Of a stretch of 64,000 nucleotides of DNA, positions 29,401 through 41,400 are shown in pieces. Numbering within the stretch: the first letter of the stretch is position 1; the number at the start of each line of letters is the position of its first letter. This DNA is from Sabellastarte sp. h YS-2021 (Eukaryota > Annelida > Polychaeta > Sabellida > Sabellidae), in NCBI GenBank assembly GCA_964017235.1, contig OZ024927.1:26183160-26247159 (forward strand), read 5' to 3'. Position numbers and translations under genes: made by a program. The notes beneath the pieces were generated by a model. The model was not told the DNA's origin, did not search any database, and saw nothing but the letters and a program-made list of their open reading frames with translations.

Positions 29401-32400
29401 TCAACAAACTGTCTTTTGTGAGGGCTTTAGAGATCTTACCCAGTCTCTGTAGGGTGGAGGAAGTGGCGAATCTCTTGCCATGGATAACCAGCAGAGTTGC
29501 ACAATTTATACCCGCAAACACACTCGGCTGTTTGTCAAAGCCCTTCTGATACCTGTGTCAAAAAATATTCAATGGCATTTTTATATTACAACTAAAATGA
29601 CAACACCAAGTTTGTTAAAAAAACAGCTTTTACACATGAAAACACGACTAGTGCAAAATCTGAAGTCAAAGAGTGGGATTATTGACAAAAATATCACTAG
29701 CATAACAGCTCTTTTAACAGTGACCCAATACTGATCTGTAAAAATGTAACTGTTGAGCTTTAGAATTGATGAAACCTATTTGTACAAAATACCAGTCAAT
29801 GTATACCCATGTGTTACATCAATTTGAAATATCTCATTTTTACTTTCACCTTCAAGAAGAAATTTCTGTACAACTGATCACTCGTCCCAATTTCCAGAGA
29901 ACCTTAGAAGAATGTTACTTATTTTACATGCAGTCCAACCAATTTAAGTATTACTATGATGAGTAGAATTCCTCTTTAAATAGAATATCAGGTGCACTGA
30001 GGGATTTTCTAATAAAATTCACCATTATCTCGAAAGCCCAGCCAAGTGGAAGGTATTTTTCAGGGTCCTTGGGATTCGACTTTGAGTTTATTTCACTATT
30101 ATAAAACACCCTCAGGAAGGTATTTCCTGGCAACTCACCACTTGATGGCTTCCACCAATGCATCCTGATCTTGATATCCAGACTCTATGAACTTGTCCTT
30201 GTAAATCCGACCTGCCAGACACAAGTGATCTGGAACCTCACTCTCACTCAGATCCATTGCCTGCAAACCATACGCTTGAACAGATTGGTCGACTTATTTT
30301 ATTATTTCATTTTTTATTGGAAACTGGTTTCACTTTTCTATTTAGTAATAATCTTGTGTTCTCAGAGTTATATTAAAATCCTATAAGTTACATTACAGGC
30401 CAATTAGTCATACCACAGGCCAATAACAGTTATACTACAGGTCAATTATGGTTGTATTACAGGATATTACAGTTATATGATAGGTCTATTATAGTCATAT
30501 TAAGACTTATTAGTCCCATGATCAATCAGTCTGTGACCGTCAATTGAACTTTAAATCACATTACAGGCCAATCACAATCTCATCTCCAGCCTATCACATT
30601 TAATTTTTTTTTCCCTGGGAATGTAATGTCAGGATAATGTCATCACCAGTGGACACTGTACCACAATATCACTGACACTCCATAGTGACACCTATTTACA
30701 AGCCAAAATCACCTAGAGTGACTAATCTAACAAGCTTTTGTGTATTAGTTATCAAATTTGACATAAAGCACGGTCATGTAAGAATATAGATGTGAACATT
30801 GGAGTCAAGTAATAACTGCCATGCTACCACATGGCCTTTTACATTATTATATATTATATTAGTTAGATAACCATTTTATTACAGCCACAAGGGCATTTTT
30901 CTGTCACATGACCAACTTATTAGCTACAAGATCAGCCTTGCCTATCTGATAACCATCAGTGCCTTGCGCATGTTTAAGCCATATTACAGCAATTTACAGG
31001 TCTATTGGAGTAATATCAAGGGCTTATAACAGTCAAATCATTACCTTTCTGATGACGACCAGGGCCTTGTCGGTGTCCCCTTCCTTCTTCCTGCGGTTTA
31101 GGGCAAAGGCGTATAGATACTGAATTGCTGTGGAGGATGCCACTTTACAGCTGGGTATTGACTGCAGTCCTTGCACTAATGAGACCATGTCCTCGTAATC
31201 CTAAATGTAACATTTATACAAGAGTATTCTTTCTAGCAAAACTGCATGCTGTTGTTCCTCCAGCAAGGGAATAGTAATATAAAATCATAACAAGAGGAGA
31301 GTGCCCGTGAACGGGCACTGTGTCAGCTGACTGAATGTTTTTGATTTGTGATGGTGATAATGAGAGGAAAGCATAATTATCAGGAAAAGGGCTGTACAGA
31401 AATACAGTAAATGGTAACTGAACAGCATGTTCGAAAGATATTCCGAAGCTGACAGAAGAAAAGGACAAAAAAGTTGTGCCCTGCAAATGGTATTATGAAA
31501 TAAAGTAACAAGGTAATTGTTTAAGTGTAAAAAGTAGGTTAAAAATATTTAAAGAAATACTATAAATGCAATATCCTCGTTCGACCATGAAGAAGGGATC
31601 CAAAGGTCAAATCTGACCATACCAAAAGATTCCCAGTCAAAGAATTTAGGATGGTTTACCATCCCAAACCTGTCGGACCAATAATAAGTGAGTCATAGGC
31701 ACTTTTTAAGTTTGGCTATCCTTGTTTGACCTTGACGGAGGGGTCTAAGGTCAAATCCGACCACACAAAAAAATTCCCAGCCCATGATTTCCCGTAGCTT
31801 GTTTACCATACCAAACCTGTAGGACCAATAATAAGCGAGTTATAAGCAATTGTAAGTTTGGTTATCCTCAATTGACCTTGAAGGAGGGGTCCCAGGTCAA
31901 ATCTGACCACACCAAAAGAATCCCAGCCCATGATTTCCTATATGTTGGTTTACCATCCCAAACCTCCAAGACCAATAATACGCGAGTTATAAGCACTTTA
32001 AGTTTGGCTATCTTCGTTTGACCTGGAAGGAGGGGTCTAAGGTGAAATCCGACCACACCAAAAGATTCCCAGCCCATGATTTTCTATAGGTTGGTTTTTC
32101 ATTCCAAACCTCTAGGACCAATAATAAGCGAGTTATAAGCACTTTTAAGTTTGGCTATCCTCATTTGACCTTGAAGGAGGGGTCCAAGGTGAAATCCGAC
32201 CACACCAAAAAATTCCCAGCTCATGATTTTCTATAGGTTGGTTTTCATTCCAAACCTCTAGGACCAATAATAAGCGAGTTATAAGCACTTTTATGTTTGG
32301 CTATCCTCATTTGACCTTGAAGGAGGGTTCCAAGGTCAAATCGGACCATATTAACAGATTCCCAGCCCATGATTTCCTACAGGTTGGATACAATGATTTA

Positions 32401-35400
32401 CTCAACAGTGAGAACCTGAAAGAAGCTTTGCTCAGCTATGCCATGACATAGAGGTCTGCAATTTCACTATGTTATAGCTGACCAAAACGTCTGTGAATAA
32501 CATATTTAACAAAATACTCTAAATGTAATAGTTTTCAAGTTACAACTGATTTACTCAAGAGTGAGAACCTCAAAGTAACTACTACTCAGCTATGCAATGA
32601 ACTACATGTCTGAATTTTTGCTCTGTTATAGCTGACCTAAAAGTAGGTGAACAACATATTTAAGCAAAATACTGTAAATGCAATAGTTTTCAAGTTACAA
32701 CTGATTTACTCAATAGTGAGAACCTGAAAATAGCTATTGCTCAGTTGTGCCATGAGCTACAGGTCTGTAATTTTACTATGTTATAGCTGACCCAAAAGTA
32801 GCTGAATAACATATTTATACTAAATTCTCTAAATGCAATAGTTTTCAAATTATAAGTGATTTACTCAACATTGAGAACTTCAAAGTAGCTATTACTCAGC
32901 TATGCAATGAGTCACAGGTCTGGAACTTCACTATGTTATAGCTGACCCCAAAATAGGTGAATAACATATTGAAACAAAATACTCTAAATGCAATAATTTC
33001 CAAGTTATAAGCAATTTACTCAACAGTGATAACCTAAAAGTAGCTATTACTCAGCTATGCCATGAGCTACAGGTCTGAAATTTTACTATGTTATAGCTGA
33101 CCCAAAAGTAGGTGAACAACATATTTAAGCAAAATACTGTACATGCAATAGTTTTCAAGTTACAACTGATTTACTCAACAGTGATGACCTAAAAGTAGCT
33201 ATTACTCAGCTATGCCATGAGCTACAGGTCTGAAATTTTACTATGTTATAGCTGGCCCAAAAGTAGCTGAATAACATATTTATACGAAATTCTCTAAATG
33301 CAATAGGTTTTAAGTTACAAGTGATTTACTCAATAGTGAGAACTTCAAAGTAGCTATTACTCAGCTATGCAATGAGCCACAGATCTGAAACTTCACTATG
33401 TTATAGCTGATCCTAAAATAGGTGAATAATATATTGCAACAAAATACTGTAAATGCAATAGTTTCCAAGTTATAAGCGATTTACTCAACATGATAACCTA
33501 AAAGTAGCTATTACTCAGCTATGCCATGAGCTACAGGTCTGAAATTTTACTATGTTATAGCTGACCCAAAAGTAGCTGAATAACATATTTATACGAAATT
33601 CTCTAAATGCAATAGTTTTGAAGTTATAAGCGATTTACTCAACAGTGATAACCTAAAAGTAGCTATTACTCAGCTATGCCATGAGCTACAGGTCTAAAAT
33701 TTTACTATGTTATAGCTGACCCAAAAGTAGCTGAATAACATATTTATACGAAATTCTCTAAATGCAATAGTTTTTAAGTTACAAGTGATTTTACTCATGA
33801 TGGAAGTTACTGAAAAGCCCAAAAGTAGCTATTACTCACTTAGCTATTGAGACAGGCACCCAACTTACTCACCATATTGTAGCTATGCAAAAAGTAGCTG
33901 AATAACATATTTTAACAAAATCTCTAAATGCAACACTTTTCAAGTTATAAATGATTTTGTGCATGATTTCATGAATTTTAATGCATTAAAAATTATTAAA
34001 AAAATTTATTTAAAAAAAAGTAAGACAGATCCAGGTCTCATACTCACACAAGAGAATCTACCTGTGGCCTAGTACATATATGCAAGATATGAGAGAAATC
34101 CCTGCAATAGTCACTGAGAAAATTGTGATTAAGTGTTTAAATTTTCACACTTTTGGTGGGGGTACCCCCCTTGTAATGTCTCTAGCAAACAGACGAACCG
34201 ACAGATTTGCATGCCTTGAACAATTTTTCATCCTCGATAGATAAGGTATCTTTTAAAAAAAACAGCACGTCTCTAGGCCTTGTAGTTTTGGAGGAGAAGT
34301 TGTTCACGCGGACGTGGACGCGTACGCTCACGCCGCAGAGTGACGACATAAAAATGTCATTTAATGGAGATACTATTTGAAAAAAAAAAAAAAAAAAAAG
34401 ATTTGTAAGACTCGTGTTGATTCTAGGGATTTCAAAAAGTGGGGGCGATCCCCCACCACTGCACAAAATGTGGGGGAGGAGCTAAAACTCTCGACAAACT
34501 CTCGATCCGTGCACTGTTTTGATTTTTTAGATATCTCGTCTTTTTGCTTTATAGATTTCCCGCATCGCCTTGTAAAATACGCGTTCTCATATAATTTAGT
34601 CGATGCAGACTCCAAGAAAATCCAAGTTTGTAGGCGAATTAATGTGCGATCCCACGTAAAACGCGTAGAAGCAACACTGGTAAGATTTTTAGACATGGTA
34701 GTCCTATAACATTACTATATTTTATGAAAAATACATAATTATGTTACAATACCACTATGTAAACAGTAATAAAAGCAAAAACATATACTACATTGTGAAA
34801 AGCCAGTGAATACGATTTTTGCAAATTCTGTAAGTTAAAACTGGTCTTGTAGTCATTTGACAACAATAATAAACCTGCAGAAAAGTAACTCACCTGCACA
34901 TCTCTGAAAGCATACAACATGTTAATGACCACATCTGGTGAGAGAAGAGTCGGGTCATCCATGCGATTACGCAATGTGCGTAAAACCTGCATAAAATCAA
35001 TTCATTGCAGAAATGTTACTGTCTTTTGTTTTCGTGAAATACAACTAGTTTTACATCTCACTAAACATTCAAAAATACTAAAAGCAAAGTGTTACAGACA
35101 ATAAGTGAGACAAATGAATGATTACATTCATTATTGAGTCCCGCGAGACTTGACCAGAACGTGGACTGAAGTCTCATGAGTCTGACTAGACCTGGTGTGA
35201 CCTAAACTCTCACGTACGGATAGGGAGGTTTGACAAAGCTGATTGAAAAGACGCAAGTTGGGGGAACTATTTTATTATTAGTCACTATGGATTGTTAAAA
35301 TAATCTGACATATGACATACATGGACGGATGAGGGAAGCGGAACAACCCCCCCCATCCGAAATTAAAACAAAATACCATCCAACACACAATCTAAACCAT

Positions 35401-38400
35401 GTAACTACTACTAACAACCTGTAAAAGACTAAAACGTTTAAAATGGGACAGGAGGGAGGGGATTTTGTTAAAATGCTCTTACTTGGTCAATAACTTAGAC
35501 CCAACTGAGAAGGTTTGCGAAGCAACTACGCATACCAATAGACGATGAGAGAGGAGGGCTGTGATTGGCGGACATTGTTACCTTAGCTGTGATTGGGTGA
35601 GAGAGGTTTTGGACGAGGCCATTCGCGGGAATAGTTCAAAATGACTGATCTGCAACAACTAGGGGTGCTTGCTATAACAGTCATTATTGAGTCCCGCGAG
35701 ACTTGACCAGAACGTGGACTGAAGTCTCAAGAGTCTGACTAGACCTGGTGTGACCTAAACTCTCATGTACGGATAGGGAGGTTTGACAAAGCTGATTGAA
35801 AAGACGCAAGTTGGGGGAAACTATTTTATTATTAGTCACTATGGATTGCTAAAATAATCTGACATATGACATACATGGACGGATGAGGGAAGCGGAACAA
35901 CCCCCCCAGACCCCAACACACAAATGAATGATTAAACTGTTCAGAGCTTATGAATTTCAAAATTTTATTTTATTAAATACCAGACCACTGCAATGCACAA
36001 AACAGGACTGCCAGTGATATATACAGCAGTTACCTCAGCTGGGTTTTAGGACTCAGTTTTTGGCATAATGTGCATCCAGTGATGCTTATCAATTAAGCAC
36101 CACATAAATACTTTTATTCTATTCTATTCCACCTTGTAATTCATACAGTAGGTCTGTTATCCAATCTTCAATGATTTAAATATTCCATTTTATGAACTCA
36201 TTTCCAGTTACCAAAATTATTATAATAAAATGCCTTTTCTATTATCTGAACAAAATCTCTCTCCCAACCTGTTTGGAGAAGAGAAGTTCACCTGTATATA
36301 CCTTGATCATTTCCTCTATGTTCCCTTTGTTTAATTCTCTCGCTTTTCTTAAATCACTCAGAAACTTCTCTTTGCTATGAACTCTGGAATTAAAGAGGAG
36401 TTGTTTTACCTCATTAAGAAACAACACAATTCAACACATGCAGTTTATCAACAAGGTTTAAATTACTGTCTGGTTTGATCATGCTTGATAACATCTACAT
36501 TACAATGTTAATAAAACACCTGGTCTATTGACTTTGAAAAAAGACTAACACCCAGCTCAAACTTGGGAAAAACTATCACACTGGCAAGTTTTAAATTATT
36601 GTAAATTAAACATTGTCATTTTGGGTAAAATTGGTCAGTGAGACTAAAATGTATTTAAAACTATGCAGTTGAATGTGTTGAAATTTATACTATTCACAAA
36701 CAATGAAAAAATTACAGTCAAAATATTTCTTAAGTTTATTTTCATAAACCAGTTTAAAAGAAATTAATAATACCTGCATAAACAAACACAGGTCTGAATG
36801 TAATGAAGCTATACATGTAGATTATAGTGGAATTTGTATAGAGTAAGTGCAATTACAGCCAGACTTGATGTCCCAGCATTACAAAAGTTTACATTTTTGC
36901 AGTGGTGACAGTCAGGAATAAGTATACATAATCCTGTGGGAACTATAGCTTTTCTCCAAACAAAGTCTACTGTTCACCTTGTCACACACATGAAAAACAA
37001 GAGGAGAGTGCCCGTGAACGGGCACTGTGTCAGCTGACTGAATGTTTTTGATTTGTGATGGTGATAATGAGAGGAAAGCATAACTAGATTGGGCCAACTC
37101 GGCGCCAACATATCCCCAGACAGGTCATCACTCACGCCACAGGTTTTGATCGGGAATTTTTAAAAACATAATTACCCATTATTATATGAACTTCAGCACA
37201 TCAATCTACTCTGTTTATATCTTCCAAGGAAGATGGTGTATCCCCAGACGCCGAATACATAACTCAAATTATATTTTCAATCTTCCTGCAATGATAACTC
37301 TAAACCTATTTTCAAAGTATTTAAATGATTGATGATTGAATGTCCATTCTAAAATAATAATCCCAAAAGAGCATATCTGTTTCTATATTTGTTGACAAAT
37401 AAAATATTATTTTTAACTCAACTCATCATACTTTTCAATCTTCCTTCAAAGTATTTAAATGATTGATGATTCAATGTCCATTCTAAAATTCATAATCCCA
37501 AAAGCGCATATCTGTTTCTATATTTGTTCACAAATAAAATATTATTTAAAAAAAAATTATTTATATTATTATTTTATTATATTATTTTTAGAATTTGCAA
37601 ATTGTTTTCAGTTATTCATTTCCTCTATACCTATATATGTGGTCCATATATATGCAACCTAAATATGTGACACAATCTCAGTTCTGACTCCCCTTTGTGT
37701 TATATGTAATGAAGCCCACCACCTCCCACCCCCACCCCTCTCCCCTTCTCCACATCTCTCTCACTATTACACAAGATCTGCAACCCCATTGAGGTCTTTG
37801 TTTCTCATCTGATATCATTAAATACCTTTGTTTATTTAGTGTCACTCAATATAGCTGGAGGTCCCAGAGGTGGGTGGGGGGAATCCGGGTGGGGGATGTG
37901 GGTTGGGACTTAGTTTAGTTTATTAGTTTATTATAGTGACATGTATTATGTTGACAAGGATTATACAAAAACTATTGAAGTAATACCCAGCCCTATATGG
38001 GCTTATAAGTCACTTTAAATAGAGAGTTAATAACAAACAGAGCAAACATATTTTGAGGTAAGATACAGTAAATAAAGACAGCAATTCAATACATAAAAAT
38101 TAACAATATAATTTACTTTTTCTTTCTTGCCACAAATGAAAAATAAAATTAATAACCATATTGACATTCATATGAGTTAATACCCTTGATAATTGATCTA
38201 TTAATAATTCAGATTTATCTATATTTAAAATTTTGAAATATTTCATACGAATCAGCTCTAAAGCTGGACAAACACAAACAAAATGTATCTCATCTTCTAC
38301 ATCTTTTTTACACAGTTTACATGTTCTCTCAAAGAGATGGAGTGCTACAGCATAAATGGTAAACAAACAATCTATATAAAAGGGGTACTCACATACAAAA

Positions 38401-41400
38401 AGAATTGAGAATTTTAAGTATGTGATTATCAACTGAAATGAGTTCATAACTGTAGGAGCTGTGTCAAAATTAACTGAGGCAAGTTGAATAAAACTGGGCT
38501 AGTTGAGGGTTAAAAATCCCCTAGTTTTACTACATACGGATATAATTTCATTAATATTGGGACTTAAAGCTCACTTAAAGTGTCCATTTTGTCTACTTGA
38601 ATATGTTTAACTGGCGTTTAACCAGTTTCATTTTAAAAAGTTAAAAACTCAGCAAGCAGAGGTATAACACACAAAAATAAGTTCTTAAAAGACTAAGATA
38701 GCCATAACATTATTAATATTCAAAATTTAAATAGACAGGCATTTCCTTTTAAAAATTTAAAGATTTCAGCTCTATAACCCACATAGTTTGACAGTTACTG
38801 GGCTTTAAAGTGGCATAATGTCCATAAATTGGGTTTCTGTGGGCATTTTACAATTGTTAAAGAGACCTTAGCAATTAAACTACAGATCTGAAACTTTTTG
38901 GGGGACATACATAACAAACAAAAATTATATATAATACAGTTTAAGACTTGTCACACTAAGCATTTCCAAATAACAGGGCAAAATACGGAAAAAATGTCCA
39001 AAAAGGCACTTGGGCGAGTGTCTATGGCCCTCATACACAGGTTAAATGTCTACTAAAAACCTTGATTTTCGCCATATGTAAAAAGGACATAATAATGCAT
39101 TCCCAGATGGGATTTCAGCTCCATCAATCACATAGTTTAACAGTCACAGGGCTTAAAGGTGGCAAAAAGTCCAAATATTGGGTCTCTGTGGGCCTTTTAG
39201 AGATCTCGATGTGGCTTTCAAATTAAAGCTTCAGACTTAAAATTTGTTACATACTAAGATTACACATAGAATATGTATCTAATAAAGTTTGAAACTTCTC
39301 AGACTTACCATTTCCAAGTTACAGAGCAAAATATGTGAAAAATGTCTTAAAAGGGTCACTCAGGTGGGTGTTTAAGGTCCTCATACACAGGTTAAATGTC
39401 TACTTGAAGCCTTGATTTTTGGCACATGTAAAAAGAACATAATAATGTATTCCCAGATGAGATTTCAGCTCTATCAGTCACATAGTTTAACAGTCACAGG
39501 CCTTAAAATTGGCAAAAAGTCCAAATACTGGGTCTTTATGGGGCCTTCTAGAGACCTAAATGTGGCCTTCAAATTAAAGCTTCAGACTTAAAATTTGTCA
39601 CATACTAAGATTACACATAGAATATGCATCTAATACAGTTTGAAACTTCTTAGACTTACCATTTCCAAGTTACAGGGAAAAATATGTGAAAAATGTCTAA
39701 AAATGGTCACTCGGGTGGGGATTTATGGTCCTCATACACAGGTTAAATGTCTTCTTAAAGCCTTAATTTTTGGCACATATATAAATAACATACTAATATC
39801 TTCCCAGATAGGATTTGAGCTCTATCAGTCACATAGTTTGACAGTCACAGGGCTTAAAAGTAGCAAAAAGTCCAAATATTGGGTCTTTGGGAGCCTTTTA
39901 GAGACCTCAATTTGACCTTCAAAATTAAAGCTTCAGACGTAAAATCTGTTACATACTAAGATTACACACAGAATATATATCTAATACAGTTTGAAACTTC
40001 TCAGACTTACCATTTCCAAGTTACAGGGAAAAAGATGTGAAAAATGTCTTATAAGGGTCACTCGGGTGGGTGTTTATGGTCCTGATACACAGGTTAACTG
40101 TCCATTAAAGGCCTAAATGTTGGGGCACATATAAGAAAACACATAGATATATTCCCAGATGATATTTAACTTAGATGAGAGACATAGTTTGAAAGCTACA
40201 GTGCTTGAAAGTGGCAAAAAGTGCATAAATTGGGTCTCTGTGGGCACTTTTGAGACCTTAAGTCGACCCCTTTGGGTAAACCTACAGCCCTAAAATTTTC
40301 TACAGACAAGGATTACATATCAAAGTTATACCTAGCACAGTTTGAGACTCATCAGAATTACCACTTCCAAATTATAGGGCAAAATATGTGAAAAGTATAG
40401 CAAAAAATCCCTAAGTGGGGGTATTTATGGGCCTCAAGGACAATTTTCTCCTCAACTTAAAGTCGTGATTTTCGGCACATGTACTAAGAACATATTAATG
40501 TGTTGTCAGGTAAAATTTCAGCCAGCTGAGCATCATAGTTTGTGACCTACAGGGCTCTAAGTGGCCAAAAGTCCAATTTCTGACCTTAAGGTGGCCATAA
40601 GTTCTTTTTTACTGGGAGTTTAAGGTCACCTTAAAATAGGGATCTTCCTTTGGGCACCCTTAACATGTGTACCAAGTTTGAAAAAAAAATATTAATTTGT
40701 TTTTGAGTTATCGCGTCCACAAGGAAATTTCTACGGCGGCGGCGGCGGCGGCGGCGGCGCGACGGACCTGAATCCAATATATCCCCGACTTTCGTCTGGG
40801 GATATAATTATCAGGGAAAGGGCTGTACAGAAATACAGTAAATGGTAACTGAACAGCATGTTCGAAAGATATTCCGAAGCTGACAGAAAAAAAGGACAAA
40901 AAAGTTGTGCCCTGCAAATGGTATTATGAAATAAAGTAACAAGGTAATTGTTTAAGTGCAAAAAGTAGGTTAAAAATATTTAAAGAAATACTATAAATGC
41001 AATATCCTCGTTCGACCATGAAGAAGGGGTCCAAAGGTCAAATCTGACCATACCAAAAGATTCCCAGCCAAAGAATTTAGGATGGTTTACCATCCCAAAC
41101 CTCTCGGACCAATAATAAGTGAGTCATAGGCACTTTTTAAGTTTGGCTATCCTTGTTTGACCTTGACGGAGGGGTCCAAGGTCAAATCCGACCACACAAA
41201 AAAATTCCCAGCCCATGATTTCCTGTAGCTTGTTTACCATCCCAAACCTGTAGGACCAATAATAAGCGAGTTCTAAGCAATTGTAAGTTTGGCTATCCTC
41301 AATTGACCTTGAAGGAGGGGTCCCAGGTCAAATCTGACCACACCAAAAGAATCCCAGCCCATGATTTCCTATATGTTGGTTTACCATCCCAAACCTCTAA

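Larger units (their letters stand above)
31291..34351 (-). mobile_element. Helitron-like family A, copy A1
   Basis: The left end is A|CAAGAGGAGAG followed by a perfect hairpin AGTGCCCGT-GA-ACGGGCACT and GTCAGCTGAC. On the minus strand this is a 3' end with a hairpin and terminal CTTG. The interior holds a ~146-bp array (about 31570-32390) and a ~155-bp array (about 32390-33960). The right end stops at GACGACATAA and lacks the ~30-bp palindrome present in A2. It has no coding capacity and lies in the intron between e6 and e7. Confidence 0.8.

Noticed and set aside
28771-29421. A 216-codon open frame on the plus strand with a 34-residue repeat
   Set aside because: It is produced by a 102-bp minisatellite whose unit length is divisible by three. 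It has no start context, domain or splice support.
28104-29439. CRISPR-like or spacer-repeat array
   Set aside because: Units are nearly identical over their whole length with no variable spacers, in a eukaryotic intron.
35125-35919. Small LTR retrotransposon
   Set aside because: The 15-bp target duplication and lack of TG...CA ends, primer-binding site and polypurine tract argue against it. I left the class open.
38100-38447. A complete gene for a small zinc-binding protein
   Set aside because: The conserved CxxC...HxxxxC part lies wholly in a 452-bp insertion absent from B1, and the N-terminal part is translated from element B, so it is a retrotransposon fragment joined by chance.
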